From W0P28-013 sp051878315 (GTDB lineage: Bacteria > Bacteroidota > Bacteroidia > Bacteroidales > Paludibacteraceae): a stretch of DNA of 64,000 nt. The notes beneath the pieces are model-generated. The model had not been told where the DNA came from and did no database searches. It worked only from the letters and a program-made list of their open reading frames with translations. The stretch lies in assembly GCA_051878315.1 (NCBI GenBank), contig JBJEJW010000067.1, positions 124,001 to 188,000 of the forward strand, read 5' to 3'. Below, in pieces: positions 51,365-60,388 of the stretch (its first letter is position 1; the number at the start of each line of letters is the position of its first letter). Made by a program: the position numbers and the translations under genes.

Positions 51365-52762
51365 TTACTCAGCAACGTTGCTGTTAGTTAATTTTACACC
51401 GTTGTATTCGCCTGTGAGTGTTCCCAAAAATGCCACAATGTCGTCAATGTCGGTAGTTTTGAGTTGCGTGCCGACCTGATATTTTGCCATCATATCGACT
51501 GCTTCGTTCAATGTCTTTACGCTACCGTCGTGGTAGTATGGCCATGTCAGTGCAATGTTTCGCAGAGTAGGCGTTTTGAAACGATAACGGTCGCGCTCGA
51601 TGCCTGTTTGAGCCCAGCGTCCGTTGTCGGCATCGGTCAATCCCGATTTAACGTTTATCTCGCGGTCGGCAAAATAGTTGGCGCGTTGTCCCATCAATTC
51701 GTAACTCAATCCGCCCATATTGACACCGGCGTGGCAGGTTGCGCATTTGTGTTCTTTGAATAGTGCATAGCCGCGTACCTCTTGTTCGGTCAGTACGTTT
51801 TGTTCGCCTTTCAGATAGCGATCGAATGCCGAGTTTGGCGTGATGAGCGTTTTCTCAAACTCGGCGATGGCGTCGGTGATGGTAGCTTCGTTCAGACCTT
51901 CGGGATAAACGGCGTTGAAACGTGCGGCAAATTCTTTGTCGGCAGCGAGTCGTGCAGCTATTTCGTCAAACGAAGCTGAACCCATTTCCACGGGATTGAG
52001 TGGAGGGCCGGCAGCTTGTGCAGCTAATGTGGCGGCACGTCCGTCCCAGAATTGTACAAAATTGAAGTACGCATTATACACAGTTGGTGCATTAATTCCG
52101 CCTTCTTGTCCGCCGATACCATCTGAATAGACATGATTGTCAACGCCGCCGGTTGCCAAGTTATGACACGACGCACACGAGATGGTGCCGTCGCCCGAAA
52201 GGCGAGTGTCGTGGTAGAGTAGTTGTCCGAGTGCAGCTTTTTCAGCGTTCACGTCCACTTGGTCGGGCAACGGACGTACCGGCTCGTTAGCAAATTCGGG
52301 TGCAGCCAACGTGTTGGGATAAAATTCGGCACGTTGTTGTTTTGCCCAATCGAGCATAATGACCGATTTTGCCGCTGTAAGCGACGACCCCCAATGTACC
52401 AAATAGTATTTGGCGATGGGCATCGTGCCGTCGATAACGGTTTTCTCGACTTTTGCCAAATCGACTTCGTTGATGGCTTTGCCTTCGTGTACGGCAGTCA
52501 GCATTGGTTCGATGTCGAAAGCGGCATAGCCTTTGTCGATGTCTTCCCGAATGATGCTTTTGGCACCCGGAATGTCGGCATAGAACGGTAATTGCGGGTT
52601 GGCCGAGTGGCACGATGCGCAACCTCCGTCGTCCATAATCGCAAGTGCTTGCTCATCGAGAGGCAGGCTTGCATCGGGGGCTTGGTTTACCGCCCGATAA
52701 CAGATGGCAGCAACCGCTATTACGGCAACTGCTCCAAGCATGATTTTTGAACTCGTTTTCAT
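51365..52762 (-). CDS. Triheme cytochrome c peroxidase, YhjA-like
   Basis: A 465-residue periplasmic protein with an N-terminal membrane anchor (IMLGAVAVIAVAAICYRAV). Three heme c sites are present: CASCH at about 48-52, CASCH at about 197-201 and CATCH at about 343-347. The first lies in an extra N-terminal heme domain, and the other two form the di-heme CcpA/MauG-type core. This matches quinol-linked triheme peroxidases such as E. coli YhjA, which reduce hydrogen peroxide. It sits 51 nt downstream of the ResB-CcsA genes that attach heme to apocytochromes. Confidence 0.9.
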   Translation of the reverse strand: MKTSSKIMLGAVAVIAVAAICYRAVNQAPDASLPLDEQALAIMDDGGCASCHSANPQLPFYADIPGAKSIIREDIDKGYAAFDIEPMLTAVHEGKAINEVDLAKVEKTVIDGTMPIAKYYLVHWGSSLTAAKSVIMLDWAKQQRAEFYPNTLAAPEFANEPVRPLPDQVDVNAEKAALGQLLYHDTRLSGDGTISCASCHNLATGGVDNHVYSDGIGGQEGGINAPTVYNAYFNFVQFWDGRAATLAAQAAGPPLNPVEMGSASFDEIAARLAADKEFAARFNAVYPEGLNEATITDAIAEFEKTLITPNSAFDRYLKGEQNVLTEQEVRGYALFKEHKCATCHAGVNMGGLSYELMGQRANYFADREINVKSGLTDADNGRWAQTGIERDRYRFKTPTLRNIALTWPYYHDGSVKTLNEAVDMMAKYQVGTQLKTTDIDDIVAFLGTLTGEYNGVKLTNSNVAE

Positions 52763-52813
52763 GTTACTTGTGTTTTTTAGTTAGTGAATAAGTGTTGTAT
52801 AAATAGTTGTTTT

Positions 52814-53590
52814 TTAAGTTCCGTAAACGTGCATACTGCTTTGTGCCGTTGGCAGGTATTGGTATCCGTACCAACACATTTGTAACAAAAAGAATCCGAC
52901 AACGACTGTGGCGTAGAGTTTTCGTGGCGATGTGCGACACGTCAGGCGTTGATGTATGTATATGAGGTAAATGCACCATGTGGCGGCTGCCCAAGTCTCT
53001 TTTGGATCCCATGTCCAAAAGTCGCCCCACGCTTGTTTAGCCCAAATGGCACCTGACAGCATACCCAACGACAGCAGGGCGACACCTATATACACTAAAT
53101 TATCAATCGACGACAAATAGCGCGCGTTGCCATTGTACAAACCGACAACCGATAGAGCGAACGCGCATCCCAATACGGCATACGCCAACATATATACAAC
53201 CACATGCGGCACAAACCAACCGCTTTGCAAAGCCGGCATCAGCGTGGTGTCGTGCAGTTCGGGGCGCAACAGATTGATGGTGCAAAATACGATGGCCAAT
53301 ACGGCCGTAATGGTTGGCAACCAGCGAAAATGCCAACGATGGTAGGTTATGAGTCCTGCAGCCGTAACAAAAAATGCGTACCATAAACGCGTTTCACCCA
53401 TGGTTTTCAGTGGCGGACGTTGCAAAGTAAGCCATAACCCAACGATGAATGCCCCGAGTATCGTTGTCGCCGCTAACATCAGCCACTGTGCCGTGTGCGA
53501 AAATCGTTTGCCGACCAATGCGCATACGGCACCTGCGATTGTTAGCACGATGGCCGGAATGGCAAAATATGGGAAAATGCTCCACGTCAT
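52814..53590 (-). CDS. ccsA: Cytochrome c biogenesis protein CcsA/ResC
   Basis: A 258-residue membrane protein with about eight helices. The heme-handling WWD-type motif is in WGDFWTWDPKETWAAATW, with conserved His residues in external loops. CcsA with Ccs1/ResB forms the system II heme lyase. ATG 53590 overlaps the resB stop (ATGA) and gives the normal N-terminus MTWSIFPYFAIP; the open frame upstream of it is antiphase to resB. Confidence 0.92.
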   Translation of the reverse strand: MTWSIFPYFAIPAIVLTIAGAVCALVGKRFSHTAQWLMLAATTILGAFIVGLWLTLQRPPLKTMGETRLWYAFFVTAAGLITYHRWHFRWLPTITAVLAIVFCTINLLRPELHDTTLMPALQSGWFVPHVVVYMLAYAVLGCAFALSVVGLYNGNARYLSSIDNLVYIGVALLSLGMLSGAIWAKQAWGDFWTWDPKETWAAATWCIYLIYIHQRLTCRTSPRKLYATVVVGFFLLQMCWYGYQYLPTAQSSMHVYGT

Positions 53591-54513
53591 GGTCGATCGG
53601 TTGATGGGTGAGAAACGGGTTGGTGTGTGCGACCGTCGAAAAAGAGTAGCAACGCGCCACATATCATCATGATGATGCCTACCAGCGTGATATATTTCCA
53701 CGGCTGTACTACGCTTTCGAGTACGCACGAGGTTATTTCGCCGTAGTTGGTCATATTGTAATCGGTCAAATAAATATCTTCGCACCAAGTATGTCGCAAG
53801 GGCGCATTGACACGAATAGTGTGCTTGTTTCCGTCAATGGCGACATCGGCCTGAAATGCTGCCGGCTGACCATTGTCGAATCGGGTTATCGCAAACGTAT
53901 CGAGTGTGATGCTGTAGCCTAAACCGTGTGGCGTACCTGTGGCATCGTAGGCCATATCGGTAGGGACACCTTGTTGCGCCACTATATGCCATTTGTGCGT
54001 ATCAGCTGCACCGAAAAACAAACTAACGATGGTGATGAGTACGCCAATGTGATTTAATGCAAAACGCCACGCATGCGGGGCGTTTGTGCTACGGCGCACG
54101 ACAACTAACCATAAATTACTGACGAGCAGTATGATGCAAAATGCAAAAATCCACGATGATGTGAAATCATGCAGACCCAAACGCACACACCATGCCGATT
54201 TGGCTGCTGCGGGCGGTACTAATCCTTTGATTAAACAGGCGATACCAATAAAAATCAGTGCCAATACGCTGCATTTGCCCGATGCCAGAAATTGTACAAA
54301 CAAGTGATATCCGGCTTCGCGCCACACAATCAACAAACCAATCAGCAGTACCAATACTACGGCTACGTTCATCGGGAACGCCCACCACGTCGGCGTAATG
54401 TTTCCCAAACAGCATTGTACTATGCCGGCTACGGCAAAATAACCCATTAGCACGCCTATCGCGATATTGCGGTTGCGAACATGTTGAGAATCAGTTGAAT
54501 CATCTGCTTGCAT
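53587..54513 (-). CDS. resB: Cytochrome c biogenesis protein ResB/Ccs1-like
   Basis: A 308-residue membrane protein with four helices in the first 170 residues (for example VAVVLVLLIGLLIVW and VLALIFIGIACLIKGLVP). A periplasmic domain with DTHKWHIVAQQGVPTDMAYD and a C-terminal helix (ITLVGIIMMICGALLLFFDG) follow. This is the shorter Bacteroidota form of ResB. It is the first gene of the resB-ccsA-peroxidase operon, with its own promoter overlapping that of the divergent dehydrogenase. Confidence 0.85.
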   Translation of the reverse strand: MQADDSTDSQHVRNRNIAIGVLMGYFAVAGIVQCCLGNITPTWWAFPMNVAVVLVLLIGLLIVWREAGYHLFVQFLASGKCSVLALIFIGIACLIKGLVPPAAAKSAWCVRLGLHDFTSSWIFAFCIILLVSNLWLVVVRRSTNAPHAWRFALNHIGVLITIVSLFFGAADTHKWHIVAQQGVPTDMAYDATGTPHGLGYSITLDTFAITRFDNGQPAAFQADVAIDGNKHTIRVNAPLRHTWCEDIYLTDYNMTNYGEITSCVLESVVQPWKYITLVGIIMMICGALLLFFDGRTHQPVSHPSTDRP

Positions 54514-54543
54514 ACAATAAAAGTGATGCCCGAAAGTGTGTTA

Positions 54544-54574
54544 CAAAGGTATATAGTTTTTTTTTGTTGAACAA
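54544..54574 (-). promoter_or_regulatory. Promoter of resB-ccsA-peroxidase
   Basis: On the minus strand TACCTTTG (54551-54544) and TTG (54574-54572) are 20 nt apart. Confidence 0.75.
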
Positions 54575-54577
54575 GTG

Positions 54578-54608
54578 TTGTCGGTAATTTTTTTTCTTTA
54601 TATCTTTG
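54578..54608 (+). promoter_or_regulatory. Promoter of the carboxynorspermidine dehydrogenase gene
   Basis: TTG (54578-54580) and TATCTTTG (54601-54608) are 20 nt apart. The TTG lies 4 nt from that of the divergent promoter. The leader of about 64 nt holds a small GAGCA/TGCTC hairpin (54625-54637). Confidence 0.75.
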
Positions 54609-54677
54609 CAGGAAATTTCAGAACGAGCACAATGCTCAATTTGTTTCATTGTTGGTCAATAAAAAAAACAAACAGAC

Positions 54678-55880
54678 ATGGGAAAAGTGTTGATTATCGG
54701 AGCCGGCGGTGTAGCAACGGTTGCCGCTCACAAGTTGGCTCAAAATAGCGATGTGTTTACCGAAATAATGATTGCCAGTCGCACAAAATCCAAGTGCGAC
54801 GCCATAGCCGCCGATCTAAAAGTCCGTTATGGCGTGGAGGTGGCCACGGCGCAAGTCGATGCCGACAATGTGCCTGAACTGACGACTTTGCTGAAACAGT
54901 TTCAGCCTGTATTGGTAATGAATTTAGCCTTACCGTATCAGGATTTGCATATTATGGACGCATGTTTGGCAGCTGGTTGCAATTACCTTGACACTGCCAA
55001 CTACGAACCGCTCGACGAAGCAAAATATCAGTATTCGTGGCAGTGGGCGTATCACGACCGTTTCAAACAAGCAGGTCTGACCGCCATTCTCGGTTGCGGT
55101 TTCGACCCGGGTTGCACAAGCATTTATACGGCCTATGCCGCCAAACATCATTTCGACGAGATTCACGAATTGGACATCGTCGATTGCAATGCCGGCGACC
55201 ATCACAAAGCCTTTGCCACCAACTTCAATCCAGAAATCAATATTCGCGAAATCACCCAAAAAGGACGTTATTACCTGAACGGTGAATGGGTCGAAACACA
55301 GCCACTCGAAATTCATCAGCCGGTAACTTATCCCGAAATCGGTGCGCGCGAATCCTATTTGATGTATCACGAGGAGTTGGAGTCGTTGGTCAAAAACTTT
55401 CCGACCATCAAACGGGCACGTTTTTGGATGACATTTGGACAAGAATATTTGACGCATCTGCGTGTCATTCAGAACATTGGTATGGCCAGCATTGTGCCGA
55501 TAATGTACGAAGGGCGCGAAATTGTGCCGATTCAGTTCCTGAAAGCCGTGTTGCCTCACCCCGAAGAGTTGGGTTCGAACTACACGGGCTATACCTCTAT
55601 CGGTTGTCGCATCAAAGGTGTGAAAGACGGTCGTCCGAAGACCTACTATATCTACAACAACTGTAGCCACGAAGCCGCGTACAAAGAGACGGGCACGCAG
55701 GGTGTTAGTTACACCACCGGTGTGCCGGCCATGACTGGTGCGTATATGTTGCTGACGGGCAAATGGGGTGGTGCCGGCGTGTTCAATGTCGAGGAGTTTG
55801 ACCCCGACCCATTCTTGGCCAAAGTAGCCGAAAGCGGCTTGCCGTGGCACGAAATTGTCGATGGCGATTTGGAACTGTAA
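54678..55880 (+). CDS. Carboxynorspermidine dehydrogenase (saccharopine dehydrogenase family)
   Basis: A 400-residue NAD(P)-dependent enzyme. The Rossmann loop is VLIIGAGGVATVAAHKLAQ. Family marks include CNYLDTANYEPLDEAKYQYS, ILGCGFDPGCTSIYTAYAA and DCNAGDHHKAFATNFNPEIN, which fit CANSDH rather than lysine-pathway saccharopine dehydrogenase. It condenses aspartate semialdehyde with a diamine in the alternative spermidine pathway. The decarboxylase partner is not in this window. Confidence 0.9.
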   Translation: MGKVLIIGAGGVATVAAHKLAQNSDVFTEIMIASRTKSKCDAIAADLKVRYGVEVATAQVDADNVPELTTLLKQFQPVLVMNLALPYQDLHIMDACLAAGCNYLDTANYEPLDEAKYQYSWQWAYHDRFKQAGLTAILGCGFDPGCTSIYTAYAAKHHFDEIHELDIVDCNAGDHHKAFATNFNPEINIREITQKGRYYLNGEWVETQPLEIHQPVTYPEIGARESYLMYHEELESLVKNFPTIKRARFWMTFGQEYLTHLRVIQNIGMASIVPIMYEGREIVPIQFLKAVLPHPEELGSNYTGYTSIGCRIKGVKDGRPKTYYIYNNCSHEAAYKETGTQGVSYTTGVPAMTGAYMLLTGKWGGAGVFNVEEFDPDPFLAKVAESGLPWHEIVDGDLEL

Positions 55881-55932
55881 TGTATTTTTCTTGGCTGCTA
55901 TCGTTAGTGTTTTGTAGCGGTGGCTGATAATT

Positions 55933-55965
55933 AAGTGAGGAACAAGACAAACTTGTTCCTCACTT
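55933..55965 (+). terminator. Long hairpin after the dehydrogenase gene
   Basis: A 14-bp perfect stem pairs 55933-55946 with 55952-55965 around a 5-nt loop. No U-run follows, so it is either a processed 3' end or a palindromic repeat. Confidence 0.5.
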
Positions 55966-56069
55966 GTGTATCTGGGGGAAAACGTACTTTCTCGGCATAA
56001 TAATCGTGGTACGGCATACAATAATATAATAAAAAAACTAAAATCATTTTTTTTATGGATTATTTTTTA

Positions 56070-56077
56070 TAATTTTG
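56070..56077 (+). promoter_or_regulatory. -7 element of the second M6 protease gene
   Basis: TAATTTTG lies 27 nt before ATG 56105; the upstream region is AT-rich with no clear TTG. Confidence 0.5.
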
Positions 56078-56104
56078 CACTTTCAAAGTAAAAACTATTT
56101 CATA

Positions 56105-58942
56105 ATGAAACGTATATCCCTGATATTCTTACAATGTTGTTTGTGTACCCTCGTGTGGGGTGTGCCGGCAGTACCCGGCGTGGTGCGTGTAATGCAGCCC
56201 GATGGCACCGAATTGTCGGTGTTGATGTATGGCGATGAGTTTTTTCATTATACTACGACCGAAGATGGTTATTTGCTGTCGTGCAACGAGGACGGCTATT
56301 ACGAATATGCCGAATTTACAGCTGATTTTCGGACGCGTTCGTTGGGCGTACGTGCGCGTAGCGTTGCAGAACGTAGCGCCGCGGATCGTCTGTTGTTGAA
56401 ACGTGTTGGGCGACCGGCCACATCACCGATGCGCAAAAGCGTGTCGTATGAACAAGCGGGTATGATGCGTTTCCCACGTAGTGGCAGTCCGAAGAGTTTG
56501 GTCATTTTGGCCGAGTTTTCCAACCTGTCGTTCAAAGTGGCTAATCCGCAGAGTGCGTTCACCGATTTGCTAAATCAAACAGGGTATGCGCAAAATGGCG
56601 CTACAGGTTCGGCGCGCGACTATTTCATAGCGTGCAGCGATAGTATGTTTCAACCGGAATTTGTGGTTGTAGGGCCTGTTAAACTCGATCATCCGTACAA
56701 TTATTATGGCGCTAACAATGCCAATGGTAACGACCAAGCGCCGGCGCAAATGATTGTCGACGCGTGTCGCAAAGCCGATACGTTGGGGGTTGATTTTTCG
56801 GAATACGATACCGATGGCAACGGCTATGTGGATAATGTGTTTGTTTATTATGCAGGTTATAACGAGGCCGAGGGTGGTCCGGCTGAAACAATATGGCCGC
56901 ATCGTTGGACTGTGCAGTCGGCAGTACGCATCGATGGTGTACTGCTCAATGATTATGCTTGTACATCGGAGTTGCGTGGTTCTTCGGGTTCTACGATGTG
57001 TGGCATTGGGACGTTTTGTCATGAGTTTACCCATGTGTTCGGCTTCCCCGATTTGTATGTTACGGATTATAATCCGGCCGGCAAAGATCTCGGCTCGTGG
57101 GATATTATGTCAAGTGGGTCATACAACAACTCAGGTCGCACGCCACCTACCTATTCGGCTTACGAACGGTTCTATGTAGGTTGGCTCAAACCGACAGTAT
57201 TGTCGGAACCATCGGTGGTGTCGTTGTCGCATTTGTTGACATCGAACGAAGCCTGCCTGATATCGGCCACACGTACTCACAATTTGAATGGCGTTTCGCC
57301 CAATCCGACCCAATTTTTCTTGCTTGAGAATCGTCAGAAACAAGGTTGGGATGCTTATTTGCCGGGGGCAGGTTTGCTGATTACGCGTATCAATTACAAT
57401 GCGTCGCTTTGGAATAATAACACGCTGAATAACGATACGGCTACGTTGGGTGTCGAAATCATGGCGGCTAATCCTGCTGCGAATGGTACAGCGAGCGATA
57501 CCTATCCCGGTACGCGCAATGTAACCGCCTTTTTCCCGACACTGAAAAACGGCACATCACTTAATCAACCACTAACTTATATAACAGAACAAGATGGTAT
57601 TATAACTTTCCGTTACGATGGCGGTGGCGACGGTTTTCCTGCGTACGAACCGTTCCCCGAGACTTTATCGTTATTCAAAACGGTTCAAGAACAACCTTCT
57701 GATTCTCAAATAGTTGATATAAATGGTAAATGGCTGATTGATAAGTTGAAAATTACGTTGTCGTCGGGCGAAAATTTCCAAATAGCCACGGCTGATGCCG
57801 GCGAGTGGGGGAGTACTGTGGAATATACGCCGGAGGCCGATTCGACCATGCACGCACAGTTGTTGGTACGCTATTTCCCCGAACACGCCTCTTTCTCCGA
57901 CGTGCATCGCGACACCATATCCATTGTGTTGGATAAATACACGACTTACCAGATTTATTTGGCCGGACAATCGACGCGCCCCGTGTTGGTAGAAGTGCCG
58001 GTGGCGGTAGAAGCGCTCGACACGACAAGTTATTCGTACACTGCGGCTTGGGAACCTGCGTTCGATGCTACGGGATATTATTTGTCGGCTTATACATACG
58101 ATTCGCTTGGCACAAGTACGTTTACCGAGGAGTTTACCGATTTTGACGTGGCTCCTGCTGTCGATTGGCATGCGTCGTTTAGCGTTGTCAATTCCACGGT
58201 TCACGGCAATCAAGCGCCGTCGATAGTATTCGATGTGAATAGCGATACGTTGTGGACGGAACGTTATTGTTTCCCGATAACCAAACTTAGTTTTTGGGTA
58301 CACTGTATGGGGGCGGCCGGTAGCGTGTTGTGTGTCGATGGTTACGCCGATGGCACTTGGTCGCGCATCGATTCGGTCGTTATCGACAAGAGTATGTTGC
58401 GTACAACGATCGAGATGGCATTACCTGCCGATAATGCGTTTACACAATTCCGCATTTTCTATCAGAAGAAAGCCGGTAAATTGTTGTTCGATGATTTTAC
58501 GGTACATTTCGCCGCAGCCGTGACTTATCAGTGTCATCATCGGCATGTGGAAGCATTGAATTATGCAGTTGAGCAACTATCGCCCAATACAGAATACCGT
58601 TATCGCGTGCAAGCCACCGACAAAACCGAATATTATGAAAATATTACCGATTTCTCGAACGAGATAATAGTGCGCACGCAACCTTTTGTCGAAACCGATC
58701 CGCGTGTATTGACAGTTCGGAAAAATGCTGCCGGTGTGTATGAGGTGCAGTTGCAGGAATTAAAAGATGATTATCACCTGTATGTTTATACTTTAGATGG
58801 ACGTGTGTTGGTCGATATTGAGCCTGACAATTTGGTTATAGAAGTGCCTATGTTGCCGGCAAACGCCATTTATTTGTTGAAATATACGTCGGTGCACGAT
58901 CGTAGCCGCAAGGACCCGTCGGCCAAATTGCTGTACCAATAA
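56105..58942 (+). CDS. M6 family metalloprotease with T9SS-type C-terminus
   Basis: A 945-residue secreted protease with a signal peptide (ISLIFLQCCLCTLVWG). The shared N-terminal module (MQPDGTELSVLMYGDEFFHY, TTEDGYLLSC) is followed by the catalytic domain: zinc motif HEFTH in GTFCHEFTHVFGFPDLYV (about 303), and WDIMSSGSYNNSGRTPP. After it come a beta-sandwich region, a MAM/jelly-roll-like part (about 670-830) with a fibronectin-like stretch (NTEYRYRVQATDK), and a T9SS-like tail (YHLYVYTLDGRVLVDI). ATG 56105 starts the signal peptide; the TTG upstream lies in the promoter. It is a paralogue of the gene at 30731. Confidence 0.9.
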   Translation: MKRISLIFLQCCLCTLVWGVPAVPGVVRVMQPDGTELSVLMYGDEFFHYTTTEDGYLLSCNEDGYYEYAEFTADFRTRSLGVRARSVAERSAADRLLLKRVGRPATSPMRKSVSYEQAGMMRFPRSGSPKSLVILAEFSNLSFKVANPQSAFTDLLNQTGYAQNGATGSARDYFIACSDSMFQPEFVVVGPVKLDHPYNYYGANNANGNDQAPAQMIVDACRKADTLGVDFSEYDTDGNGYVDNVFVYYAGYNEAEGGPAETIWPHRWTVQSAVRIDGVLLNDYACTSELRGSSGSTMCGIGTFCHEFTHVFGFPDLYVTDYNPAGKDLGSWDIMSSGSYNNSGRTPPTYSAYERFYVGWLKPTVLSEPSVVSLSHLLTSNEACLISATRTHNLNGVSPNPTQFFLLENRQKQGWDAYLPGAGLLITRINYNASLWNNNTLNNDTATLGVEIMAANPAANGTASDTYPGTRNVTAFFPTLKNGTSLNQPLTYITEQDGIITFRYDGGGDGFPAYEPFPETLSLFKTVQEQPSDSQIVDINGKWLIDKLKITLSSGENFQIATADAGEWGSTVEYTPEADSTMHAQLLVRYFPEHASFSDVHRDTISIVLDKYTTYQIYLAGQSTRPVLVEVPVAVEALDTTSYSYTAAWEPAFDATGYYLSAYTYDSLGTSTFTEEFTDFDVAPAVDWHASFSVVNSTVHGNQAPSIVFDVNSDTLWTERYCFPITKLSFWVHCMGAAGSVLCVDGYADGTWSRIDSVVIDKSMLRTTIEMALPADNAFTQFRIFYQKKAGKLLFDDFTVHFAAAVTYQCHHRHVEALNYAVEQLSPNTEYRYRVQATDKTEYYENITDFSNEIIVRTQPFVETDPRVLTVRKNAAGVYEVQLQELKDDYHLYVYTLDGRVLVDIEPDNLVIEVPMLPANAIYLLKYTSVHDRSRKDPSAKLLYQ

Positions 58943-59066
58943 GAAAGTTTGTAAGTTGTTGTAAATAAACGAATTATTGCATTTATCCTTTTCCGCTTAC
59001 GGTTTGTGTAGGGAACGGTCTGCTTGCGAAAGCAGTTTGTGGATGAGTGCCAAAAATAGATAAATT

Positions 59067-60377
59067 ATGGGAAATCTTGTGGCAATAGTCGGACGCCCAA
59101 ATGTGGGTAAATCGACATTGTTTAACCGCTTGACACAAACGCGTCGAGCAATTGTGAACGAGGAGGCCGGCACTACGCGCGACCGTCAGTACGGGTTGAG
59201 CGAATGGTGCGGTCGTTCGTTTTCGGTAGTCGATACAGGTGGCTGGGTGGTCAATTCCGACGATGTGTTCGAGGAGGAGATAAACCGCCAAGTGCATGTC
59301 GCTATCGACGAGGCCGATGTGATTCTGTTTGTCGTTGATGTACAGAGCGGTATCACTGATTTGGATTTGCATGTGGCCGACATCCTGCGTCGTTGTCAGA
59401 AACCGGTTGTTGTGGTGGTCAATAAAGTCGATACGTTCGATTTGCAGTACCAAGCCGCCGAATTTTATCGGCTCGGGTTGGGTGAACCGTTTATTATGTC
59501 GGCCATCAACGGCTTGGGCAGCGGTGAGTTGCTGGACGAATTGTTGACACACTTCAAATCGGAAGTTAACGACGAATTAGAAGATTTGCCGAAAATCGCG
59601 ATTGTAGGTCGGCCGAATGCCGGTAAATCGTCGATAGTGAATGCCTTTATTGGCGAAGAACGTCACATTGTAACCGACATAGCGGGTACCACACGCGACT
59701 CTATTTACACTAAATACGATAAGTTTGGGCATGCGTTCTATTTGGTCGATACAGCCGGCATTCGTAAAAAATCGAAAGTGAGCGAAGATATAGAATATTA
59801 TTCGGTCATTCGTGCCATTCGTGCCATCGAGGCGTCTGATGTCTGCATTTTGATGATTGATGCCACGCGCGGCATCGAAAGTCAGGATTTGAACATATTT
59901 TCGCTGGTGCAAAAAAATCGTAAAGGGTTGGTTGTGTGCGTGAACAAATGGGATTTGGTGGAACAAAAAGAGGCCAAAGACATCAAAGCGTACGAAAAAA
60001 ATATTCGCGAACGCTTGGCACCGTTTGTCGATTTCCCGATTATTTTTGCATCGGCTCTGACCAAACAACGCATTTTCAAGGTCATCGAAACTGCCATGCA
60101 GGTGTACGAAAACAAAAATCGCAAAGTACCGACAGCGCGTCTGAACGAATTTTTCTTACCATTGATTGAAAACTATCCGCCGCCGGCCTACAAAGGCAAA
60201 TACGTCAAGATAAAATATGTGGCACAACTGCCTAATACACAGGTACCTACATTTGTATTTTTTGCCAATTTACCACAATATATCAAAGCACCGTATTTGC
60301 GTTTTTTGGAGAATAAGTTGCGCAGTACATGGAATTTTAGCGGAACGCCGATTCTGTTGTTTCCGCGGCAAAAATAG
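59067..60377 (+). CDS. der: Ribosome biogenesis GTPase Der (EngA)
   Basis: A 436-residue protein with two tandem GTPase domains. G1 motifs are GRPNVGKSTLF (about 8-18) and GRPNAGKSSIV (about 180-190). G3 motifs are DTGGW and DTAGI, and G4 motifs are NKVD and NKWD. A KH-like C-terminal domain (about 355-436) follows. Der acts in 50S subunit assembly. Its stop shares one base with an upstream GTG of cstA, so translation may be coupled. Confidence 0.97.
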   Translation: MGNLVAIVGRPNVGKSTLFNRLTQTRRAIVNEEAGTTRDRQYGLSEWCGRSFSVVDTGGWVVNSDDVFEEEINRQVHVAIDEADVILFVVDVQSGITDLDLHVADILRRCQKPVVVVVNKVDTFDLQYQAAEFYRLGLGEPFIMSAINGLGSGELLDELLTHFKSEVNDELEDLPKIAIVGRPNAGKSSIVNAFIGEERHIVTDIAGTTRDSIYTKYDKFGHAFYLVDTAGIRKKSKVSEDIEYYSVIRAIRAIEASDVCILMIDATRGIESQDLNIFSLVQKNRKGLVVCVNKWDLVEQKEAKDIKAYEKNIRERLAPFVDFPIIFASALTKQRIFKVIETAMQVYENKNRKVPTARLNEFFLPLIENYPPPAYKGKYVKIKYVAQLPNTQVPTFVFFANLPQYIKAPYLRFLENKLRSTWNFSGTPILLFPRQK

Positions 60378-60388
60378 TGTCAAGTACG

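Noticed and set aside
54930..56021. Minus-strand open frame of 363 codons opposite the carboxynorspermidine dehydrogenase gene
   Set aside because: It is antisense to a confident enzyme gene and carries no domain signature.
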